The notes below the pieces were generated by a model. It was not told where the DNA came from and did not search any database. It saw only the letters and a list, made by a program, of their open reading frames with translations. Both the position numbers and the translations under genes were made by a program. A DNA stretch of 64,000 nt from Pseudomonas marginalis (GTDB lineage Bacteria; Pseudomonadota; Gammaproteobacteria; Pseudomonadales; Pseudomonadaceae): positions 6,306,001-6,370,000 of the forward strand of contig NZ_JALJWV010000001.1 in assembly GCF_024169655.1 (NCBI RefSeq), given 5' to 3'. Shown here one piece after another: positions 17,483-26,497 of the stretch; positions within the stretch are counted from its first letter, which is position 1; each line of letters opens with the position of its first letter.

Positions 17483-18041
17483 TGCGCCAGCAACGCCCGA
17501 CCGGCGCAAGGGTCGCTGGCAACTGATCCTGATCCTGCTGATGGTGATCGGCCCGATGGTGCTCGCCACGTTTATGTACAAGCTGCAGTTCTGGGTGCCG
17601 GACAGTCGCAGTTACCACGGTGAACTGATCGGTAACGGCCAGACCCGTGCCGACATCGGCGTGCAGGCCGACGAACAGCGCTGGCAGTTGCTGGTCACTG
17701 CGCCCCGCGCCTGCGCCGCCGAGTGCCAGCAATTGGTGTACCTGGCGCGGCAACTGCAGATCGGCCTCGGGCGCGATGCCTCCCGCGCCAGTCATGCCCT
17801 GGCCAGTGCGCTGCCGGTCGGCGCCGATTACGACGCCAAGCTCAAGGCCGAATACCCGCAATTGCAACGCTACCCGCTGGACCTGACGACCTTCGGCAAA
17901 GCCGCCGCCGCACCGGGCGAGGCGCAACTGTGGATCGTCGACCCCCACGGCAACCTGGTGCTGCGCTACGACACGACGGTCAAGGGCAAGGACTTGCTCA
18001 ACGACCTGCGCCAACTGCTGAAACTGTCGAACATCGGATAA
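17448..18041 (+). CDS. oxidase-operon membrane protein (PA0111-like)
   Basis: A 197-residue protein with one membrane helix (about residues 25-47) and a periplasmic domain of about 150 residues. Segments such as WQLLVTAPRACAAECQQLVYLARQL and WIVDPHGNLVLRYD recall SCO/thioredoxin-fold proteins, including a Cys-x(3)-Cys-type pair, but the copper-binding His is not evident. It is conserved in this operon in Pseudomonas. AAGGAG precedes the ATG at 17448, which lies inside the SURF1 gene. The function is probably oxidase assembly, by inference. Confidence 0.8.
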   Translation: MGAAMNPLNMSDAPATPDRRKGRWQLILILLMVIGPMVLATFMYKLQFWVPDSRSYHGELIGNGQTRADIGVQADEQRWQLLVTAPRACAAECQQLVYLARQLQIGLGRDASRASHALASALPVGADYDAKLKAEYPQLQRYPLDLTTFGKAAAAPGEAQLWIVDPHGNLVLRYDTTVKGKDLLNDLRQLLKLSNIG

Positions 18042-18051
18042 GGGCATCGTC

Positions 18052-19131
18052 ATGGCCAAACCTGGATTTCGCCTCGCGCTGTTTGCCACCTTGCTGGCGC
18101 TGATCGTCGTGTTGCTCGGCGCCTACACGCGCCTGACCCACGCCGGCCTGGGTTGCCCGGACTGGCCGGGGTGCTACGGCTTTATCAGCGTGCCGCAAAG
18201 CGAAGCCCAACTGGCCCATGCCGAGCTGCATTTTCCGGACACGCCGGTGGAGGCCGACAAAGGCTGGAGCGAGATGGTCCATCGTTACTTTGCCGGCACC
18301 CTGGGCCTGCTGATCGTGCTGCTGGCGGCGCGCTCCTGGCGGCATCGGCGCGACCCCGGCCAGCCGGTAAAGTTGCCGCTGTTCCTGTTGGCGGTGGTGT
18401 TGGCCCAGGCGGCGTTCGGCATGTGGACGGTGACGCTCAAGCTCTGGCCGCAAGTGGTGACCGGGCATCTGTTGGGCGGCTTTGCGACCTTGAGCCTGTT
18501 GTTTCTGCTGACGCTGCGCCTGTCCGGCGTACTGCCTGCGTTGATCGTGCCCAAGCGCCTGCAATATTGGGCGACGGCGGGGTTGGTGCTGGTGATCGGG
18601 CAGATTGCGCTGGGTGGTTGGGTGAGTTCCAACTACGCAGCGGTGGCCTGTATCGATTTGCCTACCTGTCATGGCCAGTGGTGGCCGGCGGCGGACTTTG
18701 CCAATGGCTTCCACCTGACCCAGCACATAGGTCCCAATTACCTCGGCGGCCAGCTCGACAGCGATGCGCGCACGGCCATCCACCTGACCCACCGCGTCGG
18801 CGCGCTGCTGGTCACCCTGGTGTTGCTGGGCCTGGCCTGGCAACTGCGCGCCGTGGGCATGACCCGGCTCGCGGGGCTGCTGCTGATCGCCCTGGCGGCA
18901 CAAATCTGCCTGGGCCTGAGCAACGTGTATTTCCATCTGCCATTACCCGTTGCGGTCGGTCACAACGCCGGTGGCGCAGCCTTGTTGCTGACCCTGGTAC
19001 TGGTCAATTATCACGCCCGCACCAGCCTGGTCCGGGTGCGCCGCCAGTTGCCGTTCGGCTGGCGCTTCAGCCCGCGTAAACACGTATCGGGCCTCATCAC
19101 CCTTAAAGGAGAGATGCCATGGCGACCTTGA
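18052..19131 (+). CDS. ctaA: heme A synthase (COX15/CtaA)
   Basis: A 359-residue integral membrane enzyme with eight predicted helices. It oxidises the methyl group of heme O to the formyl group of heme A. Features are GAYTRLTHAGLGCPDWPGCYG (Cys pair in the first loop), WSEMVHRYFAG (heme-binding His), ATFLGWVSSNYAAVACIDLP-type second-half repeat and HLTHRVGAL. Its stop overlaps ctaB by 13 bases, so synthesis of heme O and heme A is coupled. Confidence 0.95.
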   Translation: MAKPGFRLALFATLLALIVVLLGAYTRLTHAGLGCPDWPGCYGFISVPQSEAQLAHAELHFPDTPVEADKGWSEMVHRYFAGTLGLLIVLLAARSWRHRRDPGQPVKLPLFLLAVVLAQAAFGMWTVTLKLWPQVVTGHLLGGFATLSLLFLLTLRLSGVLPALIVPKRLQYWATAGLVLVIGQIALGGWVSSNYAAVACIDLPTCHGQWWPAADFANGFHLTQHIGPNYLGGQLDSDARTAIHLTHRVGALLVTLVLLGLAWQLRAVGMTRLAGLLLIALAAQICLGLSNVYFHLPLPVAVGHNAGGAALLLTLVLVNYHARTSLVRVRRQLPFGWRFSPRKHVSGLITLKGEMPWRP

Positions 19132-20018
19132 TCGGCGCGCGTCACGGCCAGGCGATCTGGCGTGATTACCTGGAGCTGACCAAGCCGAAAGTGGTGGTGC
19201 TGATGCTCATCACCTCGCTGGTGGGCATGTTCCTCGCCACCCGCGCCGGGGTGCCGTGGGCGGTGCTGATCTTCGGCAACCTGGGGATCGCCCTGTGTGC
19301 CGGTGGCGCGGCGGTGGTCAACCACGTCGTGGATCGGCGCATCGATACGCTGATGGCACGCACACAAAAGCGCCCGATCGCCCAGGGGCGGGTGTCGCCC
19401 GTGGCTGCGCTGGCCTTTGCATTGTTTCTGGCTGTTGCCGGGTTGGCGCTGCTGCTGGCGTTCACCAACCCGCTGGCGGCGTGGCTGACGCTGGCCTCGT
19501 TACTCGGTTATGCGGTGATTTACACCGGCTTTCTCAAGCGTGCGACGCCGCAGAACATCGTCATCGGTGGCCTGGCCGGCGCGGCACCGCCGCTGTTGGG
19601 CTGGGTTGCGGTTACCGGACATATCAGCGCCGAGCCGCTGTTGCTGGTGCTGATCATCTTCGCCTGGACCCCGCCGCACTTCTGGGCCCTGGCCATTCAC
19701 CGCAAGGAGGAATACGCCAAGGCCGATATTCCGATGCTGCCGGTCACCCATGGCGAGCACTACACCAAGGTGCATATCCTGCTCTACACCTGCGTCCTGC
19801 TGGCGGTGAGCCTGATGCCTTACGTCATCCATATGAGCGGCCTGCTGTACCTCGGATCTGCGCTGGTGTTGGGCGCACGCTTTCTGCAATGGGCCTGGGT
19901 GCTGTACCGTGGCGCTCAGCCGCACGCGGCGATCAACACCTTCAAGTACTCTATCTGGTACTTGTTCCTGCTGTTTATCGCCCTGCTCGTAGACCACTAC
20001 TTACTGTTGAACCTATGA
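19119..20018 (+). CDS. ctaB: protoheme IX farnesyltransferase (heme O synthase)
   Basis: A 299-residue UbiA-type prenyltransferase with about nine membrane helices. It adds a farnesyl group to heme B to form heme O, the substrate of CtaA. The Asp-rich motifs are NHVVDRRIDTLMART (after TM2) and KEEYAKADIPMLP. The start has AAGGAGAG, and the stop overlaps the SCO gene start (ATGA). Pseudomonads carry a second paralogue, CyoE, with the bo3 oxidase genes. Confidence 0.95.
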   Translation: MATLIGARHGQAIWRDYLELTKPKVVVLMLITSLVGMFLATRAGVPWAVLIFGNLGIALCAGGAAVVNHVVDRRIDTLMARTQKRPIAQGRVSPVAALAFALFLAVAGLALLLAFTNPLAAWLTLASLLGYAVIYTGFLKRATPQNIVIGGLAGAAPPLLGWVAVTGHISAEPLLLVLIIFAWTPPHFWALAIHRKEEYAKADIPMLPVTHGEHYTKVHILLYTCVLLAVSLMPYVIHMSGLLYLGSALVLGARFLQWAWVLYRGAQPHAAINTFKYSIWYLFLLFIALLVDHYLLLNL

Positions 20019-20650
20019 CTCGAACTCAAAAAACTGTCTTCATTCTGGTGGCCATTGTCGCGTTGATCATGGGCCTGACCGTCAACAAAGTGCTCTCGGG
20101 CAAGGGCCAGGGCGACCCGACCGCCTTGATCGATGCCGGTATCATCCTGCTGCCGCAAAGCCGCCAATTGCCGCCAGTGACCATGACCAACCAGGACGGC
20201 CAGCCGGTGCTGGTCAACGAGTTGAAGGGTAAGTGGAGCCTGCTGTTCTTCGGCTACACCTTCTGCCCGGACATCTGCCCCACCACCCTTGCCCAACTGC
20301 GCCAGATCAAGAGCGAGTTGCCCAAAGAGGCTGTGGATAAGTTGCAGGTGATCCTGGTCAGCGTCGACCCGAACCGCGACACGCCGACTCAGCTCAAGCA
20401 ATACCTGGGCTATTTCGACCCGCAATTCCAAGGCCTGACCGGCGCGAATGTGGACGATGTGCAGAAGGTGTCGAACGCGGTGAGCATCCCGTTCATTCCG
20501 GCGGACACGACCAAGCCGAACTACACGGTCGACCACAGCGGCAACCTTGCGCTGATCGGCCCGGATGGGACGCAGCGTGGGTTTATCCGTGCGCCGTTGA
20601 ACAACCAGAAGCTGGTGGTGCAGTTGCCGGGGCTGTTGCAGCGTAAGTAA
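20015..20650 (+). CDS. SCO1/SenC-family copper chaperone
   Basis: A 211-residue membrane-anchored thioredoxin-like protein that delivers copper to the CuA site of subunit II. It has one N-terminal helix, then FFGYTFCPDICPTTL with the copper-binding CxxxC pair (near residue 83) and the third ligand His in YTVDHSGNLALIGPDG. The ATG at 20015 overlaps the ctaB stop. It is the last gene of the oxidase operon and is followed by a hairpin with a T-run. Confidence 0.94.
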   Translation: MTRTQKTVFILVAIVALIMGLTVNKVLSGKGQGDPTALIDAGIILLPQSRQLPPVTMTNQDGQPVLVNELKGKWSLLFFGYTFCPDICPTTLAQLRQIKSELPKEAVDKLQVILVSVDPNRDTPTQLKQYLGYFDPQFQGLTGANVDDVQKVSNAVSIPFIPADTTKPNYTVDHSGNLALIGPDGTQRGFIRAPLNNQKLVVQLPGLLQRK

Positions 20651-20669
20651 CAGGCAACACAAAACACAG

Positions 20670-20702
20670 GTGGGAGGGGGCAAGCCCTCTCCCACATTTT
20701 TT
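20670..20702 (+). terminator. REP-like terminator of the cox operon
   Basis: A 12-bp imperfect inverted repeat (GTGGGAGGGGGC / GCCCTCTCCCAC) followed by ATTTTTT. This single REP-like hairpin lies between the convergent cox operon and metQ, and probably ends the cox transcript. Confidence 0.7.
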
Positions 20703-20732
20703 GATGTGCGGTGTGTTGGGGAGCGAGTCGGA

Positions 20733-21506
20733 TCAGAACGCCGGCTTGATCGCGCCTTTGTACTTCTCTTCGATGAACTTCTTCACTTCAGGCGTGTGCA
20801 GGGCTGCGACCAGCTTCTTCACGGCGTCCGAGTCTTTGTTGTCTTCGCGGGTCACCAGGATGTTCACGTAAGGCGAGTCGCTGCCTTCGATGACCAGGGC
20901 GTCCTTGGACGGGTCCAGCTTGGCTTCCAGTGCGTAGTTGGTGTTGATCAGCGCCAGGTCCACCTGGGTCAGCACGCGCGGCAAGGTGGCGGCTTCCAGT
21001 TCGCGGAACTTGAGTTTTTTCGGGTTGGCGGTGATGTCCTTGATGGTCGACAGGATGTTGGTCGGGTCCTTCAGGGTGATCAGGTCGTGCTTGGCCAGCA
21101 GCAACAGCGCACGGCCGCCGTTGGTGGCGTCGTTCGGGATCACGACGTTGGCACCTTCAGGCAGGTCGGCCAGGGTCTTGTGTTTGCTGGAGTAAGCGCC
21201 CAGGGGTTCCAGGTGGACCGCGCCGACGCTCACCAGGTGCGTGCCCTTGGCTTTGTTGAACTCATCCAGGTACGGCTGGTGCTGGAAGAAGTTGGCGTCC
21301 AGGCGCTTTTCAGCCACTTGGACGTTGGGCTGCACGTAGTCGGTGAAGACTTTGACCTGCAAGTCCACGCCTTCTTTGGCGAGCGCAGGTTTAACGAACT
21401 CCAGAATTTCCGCGTGGGGTACCGGCGACGCGGCGACGGTAAGGGTCTCGGCGGCGTGGGCGGAAAACGCGGCAACGGCGGCGAAAGCAACCAGTAGTTT
21501 TTTCAT
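20733..21506 (-). CDS. metQ: methionine ABC transporter substrate-binding protein
   Basis: A 257-residue NlpA/MetQ-family periplasmic binding protein. The signal peptide ends near FSAHA, with no lipobox Cys, so it should be soluble in the periplasm rather than a lipoprotein. The family segments are VAASPVPHAEILE, VQVAEKRLDANFFQH and VVIPNDATNGGRALLLL. It is last in the metNIQ operon and delivers D/L-methionine, or a related compound, to MetI. Confidence 0.92.
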   Translation of the reverse strand: MKKLLVAFAAVAAFSAHAAETLTVAASPVPHAEILEFVKPALAKEGVDLQVKVFTDYVQPNVQVAEKRLDANFFQHQPYLDEFNKAKGTHLVSVGAVHLEPLGAYSSKHKTLADLPEGANVVIPNDATNGGRALLLLAKHDLITLKDPTNILSTIKDITANPKKLKFRELEAATLPRVLTQVDLALINTNYALEAKLDPSKDALVIEGSDSPYVNILVTREDNKDSDAVKKLVAALHTPEVKKFIEEKYKGAIKPAF

Positions 21507-21557
21507 TCAACAAGCTCCTTGTTCGGGTATCTATCGGCGTGTGGCCGGCAATAGCCG

Positions 21558-22232
21558 TTATTTTCGAGAAAAATGCACCACCAGCTTGTCGCCGACGGTT
21601 TGCAGAATTTGCACCAGGATCAACAGCATCACCACGGTGACCACCATCACATCGGTCTGGAAGCGCTGGTAGCCGAAACGGATCGCCAGGTCGCCCAGGC
21701 CACCGGCACCGACAACACCGGCCATGGCCGTGTAGGACACCAGTGTAATAGCCGTCACCGTAATCGCCGCGAAAATGCCGGGGCGGGCCTCAGGCAATAA
21801 CGCATGGGTGATGATCTGGCGCGTGCTGGCGCCCATGGACTGGGTGGCTTCGATGATGCCGCGGTCTACTTCACGCAGCGCGGTTTCCACCAGGCGCGCA
21901 AAGAACGGTGTTGCCCCTACGACCAGCGGCGGAATCGCCCCGGCCACACCCAGCGAGGTGCCGGTGATCAGCACGGTGAACGGGATCATCACGATCAACA
22001 GGATGATGAACGGCAGCGAGCGCAGGATGTTCACAATCAGCGACAGCAACGCGTACAGGCCTTTTTGCTCGAACAACTGGCGCGGGCTGCACAGAAACAG
22101 CAGCACGCCCAATGGCAAGCCGAGCAGCACGGTGAAAAACAGCGAACCGAACAGCATGGTCATGGTATCGCCGGTGGCGAGCCAGATTTCGGACCAGTCG
22201 ATATTGGCGAAGAAACTCAACAGCACTTCCAT
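21558..22232 (-). CDS. metI: methionine ABC transporter permease
   Basis: A 224-residue permease with five predicted membrane helices and the EAA loop EATQSMGASTRQIITHALLPEA that contacts the ATPase. It works with MetN and MetQ in methionine uptake. The start overlaps the metN stop by one base (TAATG), so the two are coupled. Confidence 0.94.
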   Translation of the reverse strand: MEVLLSFFANIDWSEIWLATGDTMTMLFGSLFFTVLLGLPLGVLLFLCSPRQLFEQKGLYALLSLIVNILRSLPFIILLIVMIPFTVLITGTSLGVAGAIPPLVVGATPFFARLVETALREVDRGIIEATQSMGASTRQIITHALLPEARPGIFAAITVTAITLVSYTAMAGVVGAGGLGDLAIRFGYQRFQTDVMVVTVVMLLILVQILQTVGDKLVVHFSRK

Positions 22233-23239
22233 TAGCGCAGCACCTCCATGTGGACGTCGGCGGCGGTGAAGCGGGCAAAGGCTGCTTCCATGTCGCCGCC
22301 GGTGACGGCGAGGGTCAGTTGCCCGTAGGGGGTGTCTTTGATGCGGTCGATACGCCCGGCGAGGATGCTGTAGTCCACCCCCGTTTCACGGGCGACGGTG
22401 CCCAGTAACGGCGCGTAGGTCGCTTCGCCCTGGAACGTCAGGCGCACGATGCGGCCCGGTACGTGGGCGAAGTCATCGCGCTGCTCGCTTTCGTCGACCT
22501 GATCGGCTTCCTGGACAAAGCGCTTGGTGGTCGGGTGCTTGGGGTGCAGGAACACATCGGCCACCGAGCCTTGCTCGACGATCATGCCGGCATCCATCAC
22601 GGCCACCTGGTCGCATACGCGGCGGATCACGTCCATTTCGTGGGTGATCAGCACGATGGTGAGTTTCAACTCGCGGTTGATCTCGGCCAGCAGTTGCAGC
22701 ACCGAGGCGGTGGTCTGCGGGTCGAGGGCGCTGGTGGCTTCGTCGCACAGCAGGATTTTCGGCTTGGTCGCCAGGGCGCGGGCAATGCCGACGCGCTGCT
22801 TCTGGCCGCCGGACAATTGCGCCGGGTACTTTTTGGCGTGGTCCGACAGACCGACACGCGCCAGCAGTTCGGCGACGCGCTGGTCGATGGCCTTGCGCGA
22901 CAACTCGCCGGCCAGGGTCAGTGGCAGCGCCACGTTGTCGGCGACGGTCTTGGAGGCCAGCAGGTTGAAGTGCTGGAAAATCATCCCGACCTGCTGGCGG
23001 AAACGGCGCAGGCCGTTGGCATCCAGGGCCGTGACTTCTTCGCCATCGACGTTGATCTGGCCGCCGCTGGGTTGCTCGAGGCGATTGATCAGGCGCAGAA
23101 GGGTACTTTTCCCCGCGCCGGAGTGGCCAATCAGCCCAAACACCTGGCCGTTTTCGACGCGCAGGCTGGTGGGGTGCAGCGCGGGGATTTCCTTACCGGC
23201 GACGCGGTAGGTTTTATGGACGTTATGAAACTCGATCAC
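22232..23239 (-). CDS. metN: methionine ABC transporter ATP-binding protein
   Basis: A 335-residue ABC ATPase: Walker A GHSGAGKST (near residue 37), signature LSGGQKQRVGIARAL, Walker B ILLCDEATSALDP, and switch HEMD. The C-terminal ~90 residues form the NIL/ACT-like domain that binds methionine and inhibits transport in MetN. It is the first gene of the operon. I see no riboswitch in the 260-bp gap upstream. Confidence 0.95.
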   Translation of the reverse strand: MIEFHNVHKTYRVAGKEIPALHPTSLRVENGQVFGLIGHSGAGKSTLLRLINRLEQPSGGQINVDGEEVTALDANGLRRFRQQVGMIFQHFNLLASKTVADNVALPLTLAGELSRKAIDQRVAELLARVGLSDHAKKYPAQLSGGQKQRVGIARALATKPKILLCDEATSALDPQTTASVLQLLAEINRELKLTIVLITHEMDVIRRVCDQVAVMDAGMIVEQGSVADVFLHPKHPTTKRFVQEADQVDESEQRDDFAHVPGRIVRLTFQGEATYAPLLGTVARETGVDYSILAGRIDRIKDTPYGQLTLAVTGGDMEAAFARFTAADVHMEVLR

Positions 23240-23503
23240 GTAGCGAACCTTGTGGGGCGCATGGAAAAGGGATCAGCGGTTAGCCGGGCGCGCATTTTAG
23301 CCTGTCCGTATAGCGTTTCTTAGCATTTATTTCGCTTTCAACCAGCGATTTGGCAATAACGCGATCAAAGGTCATAAAAAAGGAACGGTGCAAATTCGTG
23401 TCAGTCACTACTTAAGCAACTCGATTTCCCAGGTGCCGTGCCTGGGGTTTGCTCAAACGAGCCGGGGACCGCTCTGGCCACTTTGAATAAGGAGTTTTGT
23501 CTG

Positions 23504-25645
23504 ATGAGTACCAAGAAGCCAGCCACCCCGCCGAAGAGCGAACTTGCCGGCACCGATACCCTGGACCGTGGCAACACCAACGCCAAGCTGCAGGCCCTGG
23601 AAGCGTTCCGTTCCGATGCGACTGGGCAGGCCCTGCGTACCAACCAAGGCGTGAAGATTTCCGACAACCAGAACACCTTGAGAGTCGGTGCCCGTGGCCC
23701 CTCGCTGCTGGAAGACTTCATCATGCGTGAAAAAATCACGCACTTTGATCATGAACGTATCCCGGAGCGCATCGTGCATGCGCGTGGTACGGGCGCTCAC
23801 GGCTATTTCCAGACCTATGAGAACCATTCGGCACTGACCAAGGCCGGTTTCCTGCGTAACCCCGAGCATAAAACGCCGGTGTTCGCGCGTTTTTCCACCG
23901 TGCAAGGCCCGCGTGGTTCGGGCGATACAGTGCGTGACGTGCGCGGTTTTGCGGTTAAGTTCTTCACTGACGAAGGCAACTTCGACCTGGTGGGCAACAA
24001 CGTGCCGGTATTTTTCATTCAGGACGCGATCAAGTTTCCCGACTTTGTGCATGCGGTAAAGCCCGAGCCGCACAACGAAACTCCTACTGGTGGCTCGGCC
24101 CACGATACGTTCTGGGATTTTGTCTCACTGCAGCCGGAATCGGCGCACACGGTGATCTGGGCCATGTCTGACCGGGCCATTCCGAAAAGCCTGCGCAGCA
24201 TGCAGGGCTTCGGCGTACATACCTTTCGCCTGGTGAATGCAGAGGGGCAGTCCAACTTCGTCAAATTCCACTGGCGCCCTACGGTCGGCACCTGCTCGCT
24301 GGTGTGGGACGAAGCGCAAAAGCTCGCAGGTAAAGATGCCGACTACCACCGCCGCGACCTGTGGGAGTCAATTGAAGGTGGCGATTACCCCGAATGGGAA
24401 TTGGGTGTGCAGGTGATTCCTGAGGCGAAGGAGCACGCGTTCGACTTTGACATCCTCGACCCCACCAAACTGATTCCCGAGGAGGTGGTGCCGATTACCC
24501 CATTGGGCAAGATGGTGCTGAACCGCAACCCGGATAACTTCTTCGCTGAAGTCGAGCAGGTCGCGTTCTGCCCGGGGCATATCGTGCCGGGGATCGACTT
24601 CTCCAATGACCCGTTGCTGCAAGGCCGGTTGTTTTCCTACACCGACACACAGATCAGCCGACTGGGTGGCCCGAACTTTCATCAGTTGCCGATCAACCAG
24701 CCGGTGACGCCTTTGCATAACAACCAGCGCGATGCCATGCACCGCAGCACCCTCGATAAAGGGCGCGCGTCTTACGAGCCGAACTCGATTGATGGCGGCT
24801 GGCCGAAGGAAACCCCGCCAGCGGCGCAGGATGGCGGGTTTGAGTCCTATCCGGAGCGCGTCGACGCGCACAAGATTCGCCAGCGCAGTGAGTCGTTCGG
24901 CGATCACTTTTCCCAGGCGCGCCTGTTTTTCCGCAGCATGAGCAAGCACGAGCAAGAACACATCATCGCGGCCTACAGCTTTGAACTGGGCAAGGTGGAG
25001 CGTGAGTACATCCGTGTGCGTCAGGTTAACGAGATTCTCGCCAACATTGACCTGGAACTGGCCAAGCGCGTGGCGCAAAACCTCGGGCTGCCGGTGCCGA
25101 CCGAAGGCACGGTGCCAGAGCGCAAAACCCAACCGGAGCGCTCTCCTGCGCTGAGCCAGGCGAATTTACTGTCCGGCGATATCAAGACGCGCAAAGTGGC
25201 GATTCTGGCGGCGAACGGTGTGGATGGCGTGGCGATTGCCGCGTTGAAGAAGGCGCTGGAGGCCGAGGGCGCACACGCCAAGTTACTGGGGCCGACCTCG
25301 GCGCCGGTCACCACGCTCGATGGCAAGAGTCTGCCGGTGGATGCCTCGATGGAGGGCCTGCCGTCGATTGCGTTCGATGCGGTGTTCGTACCCGGCGGTA
25401 AGGCGTCGATCAAGGCGTTGAGTGGGGATGGCGTGGCGTTGCACTACCTGCTGGAGGCCTACAAACACTTGAAGGCGATTGCCGTGGCCAGTGACGCGCA
25501 GCCCTTGCTCGACCTGCTCAAGCTCGAGGCGGATGCGGGGTTGATCGTGGGGGCGGATGCCAAGGCGTTCAAGGCGTTCTTTAAAGCGATTGCCCAGCAT
25601 CGGGTCTGGGAGCGTGAGCTGAAGGCCAAGGCGGTTCCGGCTTAA
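23504..25645 (+). CDS. katE: large-subunit catalase HPII
   Basis: A 713-residue clade-2 catalase that disproportionates hydrogen peroxide. The active-site His lies in RIVHARGTGAHGYF, the distal Asn near FDLVGNNVPVFF, and the heme Tyr in RLFSYTDTQISRL. The last ~150 residues are the flavodoxin/DJ-1-like domain that only large catalases have. The start at 23504 has AAGGAG; an ORF extension from 23438 lacks support. A CTACTTAA at 23408-23415 resembles an RpoS -10, and katE is RpoS-controlled in other bacteria. Confidence 0.93.
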   Translation: MSTKKPATPPKSELAGTDTLDRGNTNAKLQALEAFRSDATGQALRTNQGVKISDNQNTLRVGARGPSLLEDFIMREKITHFDHERIPERIVHARGTGAHGYFQTYENHSALTKAGFLRNPEHKTPVFARFSTVQGPRGSGDTVRDVRGFAVKFFTDEGNFDLVGNNVPVFFIQDAIKFPDFVHAVKPEPHNETPTGGSAHDTFWDFVSLQPESAHTVIWAMSDRAIPKSLRSMQGFGVHTFRLVNAEGQSNFVKFHWRPTVGTCSLVWDEAQKLAGKDADYHRRDLWESIEGGDYPEWELGVQVIPEAKEHAFDFDILDPTKLIPEEVVPITPLGKMVLNRNPDNFFAEVEQVAFCPGHIVPGIDFSNDPLLQGRLFSYTDTQISRLGGPNFHQLPINQPVTPLHNNQRDAMHRSTLDKGRASYEPNSIDGGWPKETPPAAQDGGFESYPERVDAHKIRQRSESFGDHFSQARLFFRSMSKHEQEHIIAAYSFELGKVEREYIRVRQVNEILANIDLELAKRVAQNLGLPVPTEGTVPERKTQPERSPALSQANLLSGDIKTRKVAILAANGVDGVAIAALKKALEAEGAHAKLLGPTSAPVTTLDGKSLPVDASMEGLPSIAFDAVFVPGGKASIKALSGDGVALHYLLEAYKHLKAIAVASDAQPLLDLLKLEADAGLIVGADAKAFKAFFKAIAQHRVWERELKAKAVPA

Positions 25646-25663
25646 GTCATCTGCTGTTGGTTA

Positions 25664-25741
25664 GATCGCCATCGGGGGCAAGCCCCCTCCCACACTGTGA
25701 ATGCATTCACCGTGTGGGAGGGGGCTTGCCCCCGATGGCTT
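25664..25741. repeat. REPIN
   Basis: A strong pair: ATCGGGGGCAAGCCCCCTCC at about 25671-25690 and its complement at about 25715-25738, with a 20-bp spacer. It lies between the convergent katE and PA5502-like lipoprotein genes. Confidence 0.92.
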
Positions 25742-26460
25742 TATTCCGCCTTGCGCGGAATCAGCACAACCTGCGCCGGAATAGTCTTCAGAATCTGCCG
25801 GTGAATCTTCAGGTCGTACCCCGCATCAATGCGCTTGACCCGTTTGCTCAGCAAGGTTGCCAGCCACGGGTAATCCTGGGTGCGCGGTGCCTGGATGGTC
25901 ACATCGCACTGGTAATTCACCACGTCGGTGGCGATGGCATCCAGCTGATGGCGCAGTTCTTCGATGTCGGTGAGGTTCAGCGCCACGGTGGTGCTTTGCG
26001 CAGCCGGGTCGATGACCTTGGCGACGGGTTTGGTTTCGGCGGCCTTGAGGGCGGCCTCGGCTTTGTCCAGCTCGGCTTTGCGCGCATGGGTGATGGCGCT
26101 GTTGACGCCACCGGTCAGCGCCGGAGCCTTGGGCATCAATGCACGGGCGCGGCTGAGGGCGGTAGCGGCGGCGTTGACATCACCTTTTTGCAACACGATT
26201 TGACTGCGTTGCAGGTAGGCTTCGGCCAGTTGGCGTTGGTAAGCCTCGAGCGCCGGATCGTTGGGCGACTGGGCTTGCAGCGCGGTCAGTTGGTCTTCGG
26301 CGGTGGCCAGCTCGCTGCTGGCCAGGTTTTGCTCCAACTGTGCGATGGCGACAGCGCGTGCGTCCTGGGCCTCGGGGGCGGCGGGCGGGGTACTTTGACA
26401 GGCGCCCAGCAGCAGGGAAAATGCGGCAAGGAGCAGATAACGGGAGGTGAACGGCTTCAT
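25741..26460 (-). CDS. PA5502-family lipoprotein
   Basis: A 239-residue lipoprotein with lipobox LLGAC after a 20-residue signal. The mature part is rich in Ala, Gln and Glu and is predicted to be helical. It contains TPR-like segments (QLEQNLASSELATAEDQLTAL, YLQRSQIVLQKGDVNAAATAL) followed by a folded C-terminal region with an isolated Cys. This lipoprotein regularly follows znuB in Pseudomonas, and it is in the same direction here. A role in zinc homeostasis is possible but unproven. Confidence 0.85.
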   Translation of the reverse strand: MKPFTSRYLLLAAFSLLLGACQSTPPAAPEAQDARAVAIAQLEQNLASSELATAEDQLTALQAQSPNDPALEAYQRQLAEAYLQRSQIVLQKGDVNAAATALSRARALMPKAPALTGGVNSAITHARKAELDKAEAALKAAETKPVAKVIDPAAQSTTVALNLTDIEELRHQLDAIATDVVNYQCDVTIQAPRTQDYPWLATLLSKRVKRIDAGYDLKIHRQILKTIPAQVVLIPRKAE

Positions 26461-26497
26461 TCCTGCGACTCTCTATTTGCGCAAAAAGCGAGCAAGT

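Noticed and set aside
22232..23503. SAM or other riboswitch ahead of metN
   Set aside because: The 260-bp gap shows no conserved kink-turn or stem set of a known riboswitch.
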